Source of the DNA: Strix aluco
Taxonomy: Eukaryota; Chordata; Aves; Strigiformes; Strigidae
Direction: 5' to 3'
NCBI RefSeq assembly: GCF_031877795.1
Contig: NC_133933.1
Span: 68,526,003 to 68,590,002, forward strand
DNA length: 64,000 nt
Shown here: positions 13,036 to 26,600 of the stretch, piece after piece
How positions within the stretch are numbered: the first letter of the stretch is position 1
Layout: each line of letters opens with the position of its first letter
Program-made: the position numbers and the translations under genes
The notes under the pieces: model-generated
What the model saw: the letters and a program-made list of their open reading frames with translations, nothing else
What the model was told of the DNA's origin: nothing
Databases searched by the model: none

Positions 13036-14169
13036 TTTATTATGACAGGTCTGGCAAACTGAAACACCCAATACACTTGCAACAGACTATTATGATATAG
13101 CTGTTTGAAAACTCTGTAGTCACATAAAATGCAGGTATAGCTGGAACGGAAAAAAAAAGACAACCCAGTATTATCATCATTTCTCTGAATCTAGAAATCT
13201 TTCCCGGACTGGTATTCACCAACATCCTGGAATGTCCATGGCAAAGTCAGTGCAGGCAGAGGTACTAGCTGGAAAGGAAATTGTTGCAGAATATATTGGC
13301 TTATATCCTACTCTTCTGGGTGTCAGAAGGAAAGTTAATGATGTTGTGTGGACGTGTTCAACTGAGGAACCTCTTTTCACACATTTTGTGAGTCAGTGCA
13401 GGCCCTAGCCATGTGTTTTGGTGATGGAAGTAAAAAGTGAAGCTGAGACACTGAGTGCCAGTTTAACTTTCTTCTTGATCAGTCCATATTTTCGTATCTC
13501 TGCCCATGTTAAAGACACTCATTTTTGTTTAATAATAGTGAGAAAGTTCCAATGAAATTGTCTGTGAGTTGAAAAGAGAGTTAGTACAAATTTCACAGAA
13601 ATCAATTTTTAATGTCTCTTACTCCTTAGCTCTTACGAAGGTAACTAGCCTAGGTCCTCCATGCATTCAACTGCTGATCCTAAATTCATTGCCTCAGCTC
13701 TCAGTTAAAATGAAGAAATACTGAATTTCATCTTTTTCTGGGGTTACCTTCAATCCTGAATACCCTGCTATTAATCCACAGCTAAATATAGCTAATTCAG
13801 CACTGCACAGCTGTATAATTTGAAGAAAAATCCTCTTTCTCCCCTCCCAAATTTTGATAAGTAGAATAGGTTGGTTTGCTTCCTTGCTTGCACTGCGTGT
13901 TTTAATGTGCACAAGTTAAGCCTTTGTGTATCCATTGCTGCAGGTAGGCTGTGCAGAGTGAATGCAAGTAGTTACCAACACCAGGTGTTACTCACTTGGC
14001 AGTGGTTTTTTATTATGGCCTGTAATTGTTGCCTTAGTTCCACTTCTAAGTTTTTATTTTGCCATTGCATCATCAGCCATTTTTTTTCAGTGTATGTCAT
14101 CAGGATTTTGACACCTTTGTATAGACACTGTATAAAGCAACTTAATTTCATGTTCCACGTTAATTTTAG

Positions 14170-14360
14170 CACTTAATGGGGATATACAGTCATGGGTGTA
14201 GCAGTGACATCAGCCCGAGGCTCATTAAAATAAATGCCATCTAAAGCCAAGCTCTAGCAGCCTGCATAAGCCTATAATAAGCTTATACAGGGGTGGTTAA
14301 TCCCCATTGTGATTTGGTATAATGTTATAATGAGAAAGTGACATCAGGGAAAGGGCAGAA
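14170..14360. other. Possible conserved noncoding element
   Basis: The stretch contains GTGACATCAGCCCGAGG, ATTAAAATAAATGCC, TAAGCCTATAATAAGC and GGTTAATCCCCATTG, plus a second GTGACATCAGGG near 14,338. These are dense homeobox- and CREB/bZIP-like motifs in a repeat-free block. The composition suggests an enhancer or other constrained element; this is inference only. Confidence 0.25.
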
Positions 14361-17224
14361 CGGGCAGCAAATGCGCTCTGCAGTGTGGCCGAGGGCTCCT
14401 TCCATCCCTCCTGCTTAACCAACAGCATGACTGGAGCTGATCGGGTCCAGGTGACAACGGAGGGCGACTAAAGATGGCTTTTCTGTTAACTGAGGCAGAA
14501 TGCTACAACGCAATAAGTGTCTTGGGGCAGCTTTCCTCAGTGATGCAGCATGGATGTGTGCAGGCAGACAGAAGGTGTGGAGCAACACGTGGCGCTCTGC
14601 TGTCTTGCTGCCCAGCAAAGGGTATGGCCTTGCACATCCTATTCACCGAAGGAAACATCCCAGAATCAGGACTCCCAATTTAGTCCCCAAAGCTCCTAAT
14701 TCGTGGCCTGCATCCAAAAGTTTGGATGAGAGCCAGGTGGGCTGCCACGGGTCAGGCTGGCACCAAGCAGGGCCAGGGTTCGGGCTTCCTGCTCCCTGGG
14801 GACACGCTCCAGTCACAGAGCTGGCACAGGGAAGGAGGGCCGAAGCTCTAGACAGTGCTTTTTGCTGCATGCTTGCTTGAGGTTGGTAGCCACAGCTGCT
14901 TTTGTCTTGCCGTTCTTTTGGTCAGGGTTTGATTTTCTCTCTGAAAGCAGAAAAAACTCTCGATGGCAGTTCTTTGAGTTCAGCGTCTCTGTCATTTTGC
15001 CCTTTATACTCTTCAGCAACAAAATATAGGGTTTTGGATCGTGTTTGGAAACCTGGTCACCTGGCTCTTGCTGAGACTCACTTGAGGCAGTGGTTTTGAC
15101 ATCACATTCCTAGGCCAAGGGGTGCAGGCTTGGCTGCCTCCAGTTAGGTCCCTGAGTAGCCTGAACTCATAGGGAAGAAAGACATCTGATAATTCCCAGG
15201 TTCTGGTTGTTGGTCAGGTTCTGTACTGAAGGACAGAGATGCGTGTAGACATGCTCTAAGGTACAGTTTCCTGACTGGTTTGTGCTATCATCTAGCAACA
15301 GCTTGATTCCGTTTGCTTCATCAGGACAGCTAATAGTTTTGGCAATGCTTAGCTTCCCTGGTATTTTTTTCATGCCAGTGAAACAGGAGGCACTACAAGA
15401 CTAATAATGCTGATGGTCGGGCCATACTACTACCAACAAAGATTTCTCCTGAGCCATGAAAAACTAGGAGGAGAAAGCTGTAAGGCTCAAATCCCTTTCA
15501 GCCTAAAGGTACTTACTGGGACTGGCTCAGGCTGCTTATTCTAAGAGCAAGTTTTGTACAGAGAGGAAAGAGTGACTAGTTCAGCACACTGGGGTTGACA
15601 CACTGGTCAAACACTGTCAAGGTTTGATCTTTTTCCAGGCTGAGGTTGCTTCACAGAGTCATTTGAACTCCACCAGTTTCCCACGCTAAGAGCAGCACTG
15701 TAACATCTGTGAATATTTTGGGGCATCTTTTTTTTTTTTCTGGTTTTGTTCCTTATTTGAATGTGTGGTAATACATATTGGAAACTTATCTCTGTATCAT
15801 TGAAGAAATCTGTTCCTAATTCGTTTGAACTGTTGGTATCTTTTTCTGGAACACTGCCGACTTTTCCTAGAGCTAGAATCAGCTAAGTTTAGATACCTGC
15901 TTTCTTAGGACCCATCAATGGACCGGCACAGCTTCCAAATTTGAAGATGCATGTATTTGTGCCCTGAAACTGTAGCTGAGCAGTGGTTAACATCACTTGC
16001 AGAGTTCCTTTGTGACTTGGAGGTTCTTGGCATGAGTACATCTTGCAGGATCAGGTTGAGTCCTGCAAGTTGAGTAAGAGTTTAGTGAGAAAGAAAAAGA
16101 GAATTTGCTTGTCATTTGAACTGTGCAAAAACAGTGGAGAAGTGCTTGAGTGGTACACTGGTAGCCTCTTCACTGCACAGTGCAGCAGTGTGGAAAACAG
16201 GCTCTGCTGTATGCAGGATTTGTAAGCAAATGTCACATGGGATTAAGGGAAGGACACGCAATTTGTGGTGCTGCTCCCATTCTCCCTCCCAGCTGCCCTC
16301 AGTTCCCCGCTGGCCTCTTGCCTCCTCTGTAAAACTCCAGCTGAAATGGAGAAACGGGATGGGTGGCAGCATGCCAGATGCCCGGGCATCAAACGCCGCT
16401 TATCTCTCTGACGGACAGCCTGCCGTCCATCCCTGGGGTGACTCACTTCTTCATGCACTCATGCCTCATGTACCTCAAAGAACTTATTCACTCCTGGACA
16501 AATTTGTGCAAATATTGATATAGCTGCCTTGTTTTGTAACGGCCCTTTTGAAGGTTGGCTTTTTTGTTTAGGTTGGTTGGCTGGTTATTTGCCACTATCA
16601 TTGTAAGTTTCTTTGACTAGAAAGGCGTGAGTAGAACTGGTTTTTGCGTCTTCTGTCCTAAGGTGCTGAAGTATCTGCTCTAGGATGAAAAGCATTTGAA
16701 AATGCTTTGGAAAGTTCAAGTTGTGGTCTGGAACCTTAGTGCTGTCTGAAAACCAAGAAAACAATTTTTCAAAAGAAGTTGAAATTATTATTTGTTTCCA
16801 TTTTGTTCGGTTTAATTTATAGTTGGTTTTGTGACCTTTACATGAAATCAGATTAATTAACTTTAATCTGAAACTGTTGTCGAAATACCCAGTGACCTAA
16901 TTCATTAGCCTAAGTTATATTTTATCAGTATTACTAAAAAATACCAGCAGTGATTTTACAATAATTTTGAAAAAAATAGTAATTATATCGTCACAGGAAA
17001 TGTTGACAATGTTGACAGTTTTTCACAGAGAACTTCTGTGCTTATTTAAAGATCATTTTTTTTGAAAAATCTTTGTATGAAAAATGCTGATGTTGAATAC
17101 TCAAATGAATGTGCTTCTTTGGCAACTGGTGTAGGTGAATAAGACTGTGTAATAAGTGTGACAAATTTTGATTTCAGTACGATTTTTGATACTCTCTCAT
17201 ATGATATTTTTTATAAGCAAAAGG

Positions 17225-17930
17225 GGGAAATATGGTCTAGATGAAACTATCACAAGGAGTTGATGCATAACTAATTAAAAAAGAAAAGCTGCTTTCAAAC
17301 AAGAGTTACCCAAGTTTAGTTATCATACCAGGGAGATATTGCAAGGAAGGTCCCTGAGGTCAGTTCTCTGTCACTTCTATTCACTATTTCCATTAATGAT
17401 CTGGACGATGTAGTAGTATTTATAAAACTTGTGCGTGACACTAGGAGCTTGCAGGCTCTTTGCAGGACGTGATCAGAATTAAAAATTATTTTGGAAAATG
17501 GAAGTAATGGTGCAAATCAGTAAAACAGCAGCCAGTAAGATCTGTGCTAAGTAAAGGAAGAAGGAACCAAAGGCAAAAATATAAAATGGTGTTTCAGTTT
17601 TATTGCAGAAAAATGTTAAAGGTGATAGTTTCAAACTGTTGATATTAGCAGGGATGAAATGAGTAAGATCTTGAATATGAATATTTCTTTCCAAGTTACG
17701 CTGGTGAAGCTTCAGCAGGAATACTTTGCTGTAGTTTTGGGCACCACATACTGAAAGCTATAGACAAACTGAAGAGAGTCCAGGGAACAGCAGTGGGGGT
17801 GACAAAAGATTTAGAAACCTGTGAGGAATGTGCAAGGAATTGTATTTGTTAGCATAGAAAAGAGATAAGGAATGAGAGACACAATAGGAGTGCTTAATCA
17901 CGCATGGGTTTTTACAGAAAGCATGGTATG
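17225..17930 (+). mobile_element. Ancient decayed CR1 LINE copy
   Basis: Several blocks match the reverse-transcriptase 3' part and the tail of CR1 in order. These are ATGGTCTAGATGAAACTATC, GGTCCCTGAGGTCAGT, TTTCCATTAATGATCTGGA, a TTTATAAAACTTGTG..GACAC block, TTTTGGGCACCACATACTG and GAGAGTCCAGGGAACAGC. The style is that of older turtle-like CR1 subfamilies rather than young avian ones. The frame is destroyed by stops and indels, so nothing is coding. Ends are approximate because divergence is high. Confidence 0.8.
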
Positions 17931-18314
17931 ATCTATGTCCATGTGATTTTGTTACAAAGCATGTCTATTACTTTTTCTCTCTCTTGTGGACAAGCTTAGT
18001 TTTATCTGACAGCAGTGTGACAGAGCGAAAAGAAGTATTTGTGGGGCCATTTAAATTAGATGGTCATATTTTTCCTTTCTTTCTGTATTACGCGTACTAT
18101 TATTAGTTGCCTTTTTCTTCCTCTAAAATAGCATCTGTAAGACCCACTAGATCAGTGTTGGTCCTTAACAACTGTTCTTTGAGAAAAAAACGACAGTGAA
18201 AATGTTTTATTCATTATCTCCTCTGTCATAAATCTCTAACTGGAGCAAAAATCTTGACCCTGAATCTTTCTCCAGAACTCATGAGCCCATGGCTATTCAG
18301 TTTTTAATCATGCT

Positions 18315-18450
18315 GTTCTGATGATTTATGGCATGGCCTTGGGTAAATTGAACCTCCACCTCAATTTCCCTGTCTTTAGCTGGAGAAACTAATATTTCTC
18401 CTGCAGACAGCCTGAGAGCTAATCTGGGTAAGACTGCCTTGACAATGTAC
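18315..18450 (+). mobile_element. MIR-like (CORE) SINE relic
   Basis: GGCATGGCCTTGGGTAAATT, then CCTCAATTTCCCTGTCTTTA and GAGAAACTAATATTTCTCC, follow the order of the MIR/CORE-SINE consensus (TGACCTTGGGCAAGTCAC, CCTCAGTTTCCCCATCTGTA, AAATGGGGATAAT). It is strongly diverged and the ends are approximate. Confidence 0.6.
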
Positions 18451-20399
18451 AGTCCTGAAGCCCTTGTCTAGCAGAATCTTAAAAGTTTAGCTGTCATGTA
18501 CATAGATGACTCAGTAAGTACTTGGAAAATAGTCCATATTTATGGTGGGACTAAGTTTTGAGGAGCTTTTTTAAAGTACTTTTGTAAACTCATGGTTTTC
18601 ACTCTTATGGCTTGGATAGGCTATTTTGATTGTCTTATTTTTGGGGCTGGCAATACCTGACAGGAGTTGAAAAAGCTCTGGAAAAGGACTTTGTTTGTAA
18701 GGGTGAATTATTCAGATATAGTTGAAGACTATAACCGTTACAATACACTCTCCTTTGGCAGCTATAATAGGCTGTAGAGCAAGCCCCACTGGAGCTCCAA
18801 AAATCTGGGATGGGAGTCCAGCCAGAAAAGCTCAAAGCCTTGAAGTATGTTCCATGGCAAGGAAAGAGAGGTTACTTTTCCCCTCAGGTTTCTTGCATTC
18901 ATAAGTGATAATTACCATCAAAACAGGGAGAGAAGATAAATGCTGGATAAGCTGGCAGGTAAAGGACCCAATTTGCTGTCCCCCATGAACAGGAATGCCT
19001 GCCTAGCATATAGGATAGTGTGCCGATTCGATAACAAAACAGAACTGCATTAAGAAGTAGTTGAGGAGACTGTGCTTATTTTACAGTATGCGAGATAATA
19101 ATGCCATAACAAAACAGCAGAGGGTCATGCTGCAATTCCAGTGTTTATCTCAATTGTAAGCATGCCCTCAATAAGGAGTTGAAGTATCTTTACATTGAAA
19201 TGGGACTAATAAAGGTTGTAACCACTTAGGCTTTTGAAAAATATGCAGCCTGATACTATGATAGGAGAGGAGGGTATTCCTGGTGGGTCCTGACCTTCAG
19301 TTCATTAATTCACTGAGCAATATGTTTAAACTAAAATAAATACCACAGTCCAATTGGAAATGTCTCATTGTTGGAGAACTTGGCCTTTTTTCATGTCCAT
19401 TTTTCTTCTTTTGTGTTCACAGTCAGTGAATGGTTTGTAATCATCTCACATTTTTTCTCAATGGGGGAATCTTTCTCTGCAGCTCAGAATTAACACTGCT
19501 TCTGTTCAGGAAATAATGTAGTCAGTGAATGCAACCATTTGGCAGAAAGGAGGGAAATAATAGTCAGGAAATTAACTACACCATGTTTTTGTTGGGTTGT
19601 TTTCCCCACCCTTTCCCATTCTCACAAACCCTCTGAAAGCACCAAATCTACTCCAAGTGTTCATCTGAGAAAATCACTTTTTGCTTGCAAGTAAAATGTA
19701 TTCTCTCCAACTGTATTTTAGTTTTATGCTACACTGAGTATATATAGATTTTATGGCATATACATTGAATAATACCACCAGCCATTAAAATAATTTGGCT
19801 TTTGGTGGCAAACAACAGAAGCTGGACATTTCTTCTGAAGCGGCTGCTGATGTACAGCTGAATGCACTCAATCAACATATTTTATTGTCCATAGTGTGCT
19901 GCACACTTGGCCCTGAGAAAGCTGCTCTACTGTCTGCTCCAAAGTGCTGGAACAGCTTTAGGGATAACTTCCATCCCACACTCCTCACCCAGGCCAAGCC
20001 CCTGTTAACTCTAAAATGTGAAAGTTCTGGAAGCGAAAATATTTACATGCTTCATTGCTGGGCACATCCTTCTGAAATCAGTGAGAGCTGCTGTGCTTAA
20101 CAGCTCTGGAATATCCTAACAAGAGCTCTGATTCACCTCTGGGAGACTTTTAGCAGTGGCTTTGATGGCAGCTGGATTTTAGAGAGTCTAAATAAGAAAG
20201 AGGAGCACAAATAGGCTGGGCCTGAGTGCCACCGTCCCCTTCCCCAGCTTTCAGCATGCACAGCACTTCCTGGGTGCCCCTGAGGCACTGCCCTTACTTG
20301 CTGCCCACGGTGGCAGAAAGAAAATGTAACTCTGGCTTCTCAGTTGCTGGTACCTCGTGTAGGTCATGTTGACAGCACCTATTGTTCTGAAGCATTTGA

Positions 20400-20640
20400 A
20401 GGGCATCCAAGTTTTGGCATCATTAGATTATTGCCATGGTGCTCTGGCTGCAGATCCTGTACAATAAAGGAGTTTTACTTTATATTCAATCATTATGAGC
20501 CATTATCTGCAGCTTTCATCTAGTCTCCATTAATGAAAGAACAAATCATTCCAGGGTCTAAATAGATGTTTGACCATTCAAATATATGCAAAGTGATATG
20601 ATTTATGAATGGGAGGAAGTTGTTTTGCAAGCCTAGAATT
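20400..20640. other. Possible conserved noncoding element
   Basis: A repeat-free block rich in ATTA/TAAT cores (CATTAGATTATTGCCATGG, TCCATTAATGAAAG, AATCATTCC) with no open frame. It has the look of a developmental enhancer, but this is a compositional impression only. Confidence 0.22.
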
Positions 20641-23600
20641 CCACTTGCCGTGGAATTTCAATTTAACAGTATGAATCCAGTTAAATCTTGAAATATTAGA
20701 CTTAAGAGCCCTTTACAGCCAGAGAACAGGTTTTGTCATGCTACATTACCAAGGTGTACTGCCTTTCAGCTGAAGGGTCCTAATGACTGGTATTTCCAAA
20801 TCTCGTTCCATTTCATTAAAGGATGAGTATTTATTAATATTAACTATTAATATTGCTGCAAAGAGGAGAATAACGAAGTATTCTCCATGATTTTGCTGAT
20901 CAAAAAAGAAGGAATGGTCTTGAGCTGCAGCAAGGGAGATTCAGGTAAGACTGAGAAAGCAGCACGTTGAGAACAGAGAGGCCTGAAGAAACTGGGCATC
21001 TCCACCACTGTAGCCATTCAAGAAGAAGATAAACAAATCTATTGTGGGAATGCTTCATAGGCTTGATGCTGCCTGAAAGCATAGTAACCTCTTGAGGTGC
21101 TTTCCAACTGTATTTTCTATTTTTATAGCCAACAAAATATCCAAGATTTGCTGTTGAAGTGTCTTGGCAAGGGAAATGTTTTCCCTTTCAGTGAGTCTGC
21201 ACATGGCATCCTTCAAAGAGAGGGATAGGGAAGGCACAACTGGCACAGCCATGCAAGCTTAACTACAGCACAGCTGATGATTGCCAAAGCATTGCATCAG
21301 GGCCCGGCTTTCCAGCAGTTCCAGCCCTGTGGGCAGGCTTCCACCTCTCCGGTCTGGAGGCATTGCTTTCCTTGACGCTTCTCCCAAGAAGCAGAGTGGG
21401 CGGTTTTGCTGATGGCCAGGAATGTGACTGCAGCTCAAGAATCCCCAACTCCCGGCTGGCGGGGTGTTTTGAACTGGCTTGTTGGAAGTGAATCAGGTAA
21501 GGCTCAGCAGCTCTTGACACCAGCACTGAACTGCCGTACCAGCACAACTGAGCATTTGCCCCTCTTGCAGCCTGCCTTGTCCTTTTCATCACAGAGCTGT
21601 GCATTACTCTCTGTTTACCAAAACTGCCTTATTTACAGTTACAGAGGCTTTGGCAGATCTGAGTTTGGGTTTTGTCACAGCTGGAGAGCAGCTGCAGAGT
21701 GTCCTTTCAAACTCTTCACCCTGGAAACTGAGGCACAGAAATAATGAAAGTGGAAAGCTTGGCAGAAAAGCAGAGCAAAGCAGCAAGCATCTCCCTTATT
21801 TTTAATTCATAGTCCTGTCTCTCCTCCTGACGTGTTCACACCAAGGATTGAGGGTAAGAACGAGCCCAGATATTGCCTGCCTCTTTGACCTTTCTGTCCT
21901 GCCATCACTTGGCTTTTGCTGGCGGGTAGGAAGCTGTCAGTGTTTGTGACAAATCAGACATGGTTAGGTCTAATTCAAGTTGCTATGGAAAAACTGATGT
22001 TGGGGGGAAAAGTAAGCTGGACCAAATATACTTTCTGCAAGGGAAGAAACTTCTCTGCTAGAGAAGTTAGACATGTGGTCATCATGTGACTGGAGAAGAA
22101 CAAAAAAGGCCAGTGCATTGTGGGAGGGCCATACTGAGGTATCAGGTGACTGGCAAGACACAAGGACCTTTCCTCCTCTGCGGCTGCGGTGAGCCTGGCC
22201 CTGGAGGGCTGGAGGTGCTGGGAACAGCTCTGCTGTCACTGGTGGGTGGCTTCCACAGAGTCTGTCAGAGAACTAAATACACCTCAGTTAATGACAACCA
22301 TTTAGCTAGAGAGGATGTGAAAATAACATGAATATTTGGAACACACCAATAATAATGATGAACATTTTCTTTTTAATGAGGGAGGTATAAATAGCAGGAA
22401 TGAGATGAAAATGAGAAGCAAAACTTAGACTACATGTAAATGGAAAAAGCCTAACATTGGGATTGCAGGATCATCTCCTCAGGGTAGTAGTGAAAGCCCG
22501 TAGTTTAGGAATGAACAACCAGACAGAGAAGGAGCACAAGTCACCACATCGCAGGGAACAGTCCTGCCTTTTGCACAGATCGTTTGGATTTCCCCTGGCT
22601 TCTTTGAGGAAGAAAGTTAAAAGTCATAAGACTCCTTGGCCGACACTTCTCCTTGAGGATCTGAAGGAATGTTTAATGTTGACGGCTCAGCTGAACTGCA
22701 GCTTTGGGAATTCTTATCTATCCTCAAATTCTTATCTTTAGTTTCAGTTGTTTATATTTCCTGACTTCCTGTCTACAGTGCTTATCCAAGTTTATTGTTC
22801 AGTTTTACTATGCCTTGTTTAACAACTGCTCCTTTACGCTCAGGAGTTGGCGGTGCTCCAGCAGTGGGTGATTTTTCTGTTTATCTTTACCACCTCATTC
22901 AGGTGTTAGAAGTAACATGCTAACCTTGGAACTGTCTCAACAATCCCAAGATGCAAAGTTTCCCCATATTTTTGCTGTTTCTTTTTAAATTTTGTAGCAA
23001 CCTTTTTATTTGTGGCACAGTTCTGGGCTAGGCATGAATATTGCATTTCTCTACTCATGTAATTTTAAGCTTGGGTGGCTGGTTGGTGGATTTTTTGGTG
23101 TTTTTTTCTCTGATCCATCCTAGGCAAAAAAAGGGTTAATTAGTCTCAGTAAAACATTGGCAGTCACTAGGGACTGCTGCAACTGAGATGAAAAACAAGG
23201 CTGCACCTGTATGCTGGCAATTTCAGATAGATTCTGGTCAACTATTTTTCTCTAGTGCTTTGTTCTGCCAGCTGCCTCAGTGCTTTGGATGCAGGTGGAA
23301 GGATGGACTTTGCTATCTATAAAAAAATTTAATGGTGAAGACCAACTTCCGCCTCACCTCCCTGGGGATCAAAGTTATTGCATTGCCACATAACGTGGCA
23401 GAGTACAAACACGCAACAGGCTGCGTGTGCCTAGCCACTGCCTGGAGGTCTCACCTCAAATAGCTTGAGATTTTTCCCACCCCCCCTTCTTTCTTTCCTT
23501 TTTTTCTTTTGAAAGAGACAATGAATGCATGGAAGGAATCCCAAACTGAGTGACTGTACACAGAAGGGACAAGCTGCCACTGTATAACACATACCATGTA

Positions 23601-26600
23601 ATATCATTAGTGTAGTTCCTCGACAGAGGAGCTGTTGTGGCTCTTCCAGTAATCCAATGCAAGGCAAAGGATTGCTCGGGAGCTCTGACTGTATGGCTTG
23701 ATGTATGCTCACAAAAGAAGTTCTCACAGAGAACTATAGATTTATGTCATAATGTGCTAGTGTATGATGAAAATAAATAGTCCCACCTGCCCATGAAGGT
23801 ACCTTCATTGCCCGTTGCAGAGAAGCAGATAACATACAGACTCTTTGAAGGGGCAAGATCTATTCTCAGAATACAATATTTTTAAATAAATCTCATAAGA
23901 GCAAATTCTGCTTGAACAGTGGGAACTTTCTGGGGTTGTGTTACACTGTCTCATACAATAAGGCTCTCCTTGACATTTTTTACTGCTGTTGTGATAGAAA
24001 TAAACAATCATTTAATAGCAGTATTAAGAGCTGAGATATTTAAGTGTGACTGGAACATAAGACCTGTAGGATAACAGTCTCTATGAAAGGACTTTTAGCA
24101 GGGGGAAAAACCCAAACTATCCAATGGAAAAGTTAAAGACCTATGCGCTGTTTGTGTGGGCTTTGAAAATACTATCAGAAGCAGAAGACATCTTATTTTT
24201 TCCCTCTTTTTTTCAATGATATGAACAGATGCTTAATTTAGTTTGTTTTCTAAGGTTGTTTTACATTACTGCTCTACAAACCCACGCCTTCAAAGTGCCA
24301 TAAAAAGAGGAAAAAATACAGAAGTCGCTAAATGGAGATCAGCGAGTTACAGCAGCTGAAAATAACCCGCATACATATTGCAATGAAGAATGTGGGGGCT
24401 TTGGAGGAGGTAGCTGGGTTTTTAAAAAAAATTTTATTTTGAGCTGCCTGTGACCTAATGCTAATCTGTCTTTAAGAAGTGTATTTTTATGTACATAACA
24501 TGGGTAGCTGGCTACGAAATAACATTTGGTATTAAGAAAGATTAATAAAATCTCACATGTCAAGAGATGCAGTACCCCAAAAAGAACAGCTTTCCCTCTT
24601 CTCCACTCGTGCAGAAAATACTTAGCTGGTTTGCAGATAGATCTCACCTGTCTCTACAGCAACAGGTACTACCATCTGCTGTGTAAGGCAAAATAAGATA
24701 ATAGTTGGACCGAGGATCTTACCTGGTTTAGTACTTACACAGGGTGCTCCTACACATCTGTGCTGTTTAGACTTTTTAACGTGTGGTGTTAATGCCACAT
24801 TTAACTTTGTGTAGGAGAGTCTTGCCAATACTCATCTTGCACCACCAGTTTCATATGTAGTCATGGGACATCACTTTGTCCCATGTGTGTCATGTAATTA
24901 GTGGATGCTCTTGTAGCTGTGATTGCCTAAATGTGCAAGTGAGATTCTGTTTTCTGCTACGGAGAAAATCAAAGTCTGTAATATCTTTACAGTAGTTCAA
25001 CCATTGGTCTAAGAAGCTGTATCAGGTAGTCTAATAAAAATATTGCTCTCCCTATAAACCTTGTCTTACTGTGTTGTAAATGAGTCACTTTTTGTGATAG
25101 CTGATGAGAACTTGCATGTTGCATGGTGCTTGAATGGCTTTCTGAACTTTCTATACACACTCTGCAGTTTTATCTTTTGTTTGGCAGAATATTGGCATCA
25201 TTAAGATAAATGGCTCACTGTTTCTCTTTGGTTTGGAGAGTTACAAGCAGTTACAATGCTATTCATATGCCTCATTTTACATTCAGATGTATTAGTAATA
25301 GCTAATTATTGTCTTACAGACAGGTTGAATTGAATGTAACGTTTACAGTCTGTACTATTTGCCATAGATGCTATTTGTAAATAGGCAATTTTATGTTGTT
25401 GTGAGTTCATATTAGACATGATTTCAAATTTCTCTAGTGCAGACATGCATTTAGTGTAAGTGGTGTTGTCTGTGTAAAACAGTAGAGCTGAAACCTGAAA
25501 TACTCTAATCTGTCAGCAAATAGTGGTAACTGAGCAAAGTGAATGCTGATTGCTTATAGAAATGAGCAAGCTTTTACCTCAAATGGACTCACCCTGAAAG
25601 GCAAGTGTGATTTTCTGAAGAGAACTTCCTTTTTAGATGGACCAAGTTAGTGGAGAAGGCCTGAGTTAAATGCTATGCTGTTTTGCTGTTAGCCTTTCAC
25701 TTGGTAAAGCTTTGTATTTAGCCCATATTATATGTGAGGGTGTGCTGGGAATGGCATCTAGTGGCATGTGTTTTGTAGTGTGAATGCAGAAATGTTCTGG
25801 ATAGACAGGTGGTACCAGACATGTCTGATGAGGAGGAGGGCTTTGGTACCCTGCTTACTGAGAATGTTAATGGATTCCCTAGTTCATCTCTTTGTGCTCT
25901 ACACATTTTGGTCTCTCCTATAAAATATGAAGATTTTTTTTCTAGACAGAAATCACAGCGCTACTGATGTCATCCTTGCCATACTGAAAAATGAAAAATG
26001 TCCATTCAGTCCTGGATCCCTGCACAAACCTATGCAAGACTTTTTGTATAATGAAATATCTAATTAATTCACACATTCAGTAATAACCAAATTCATGGAG
26101 TGTATGAGTAGCACAATGCTGATTTCCAAAAGTAAAAATTGCATAATGAATCCTGACATTGACTTAAGATAAAGGAACTGCCATAGTTCTTGGAATACCT
26201 AAAATAAGTTTAAATGAAGGTGTTATATCATTTTCCCTGCCAAAGGTTGATTTTGACTGTCAGAAGATAGTACTGCACAACCATTGCGTTTTTTTTCTTT
26301 CAACAGTAGTCACCTCTGAGGCTTTCCTTGGTATGGGAAATGTATGTAAGTCTAAGTGATATGAAGCTGTATTTTCTTTCACTCCAAAGTATAAGGGTTT
26401 CTGAAGTACTGAAACAGTATAGAAGTGCTGAAATGGCATAGGTGTTTCTGAAGAAGTTTCACAGATCTCATCCCTATCTTTGCTCTATCTACAGTTCTCT
26501 TGTAATGCTATTGAACTATTCCAGTAGCCTTAATATGTTCAGATATGAGTATGAGGAAAGAATGCTGATCCTTATGATGAACTAAGTGCCTAAAATATAA

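Noticed and set aside
19795..20100. 101-codon plus-strand frame
   Set aside because: No splice context or family resemblance.
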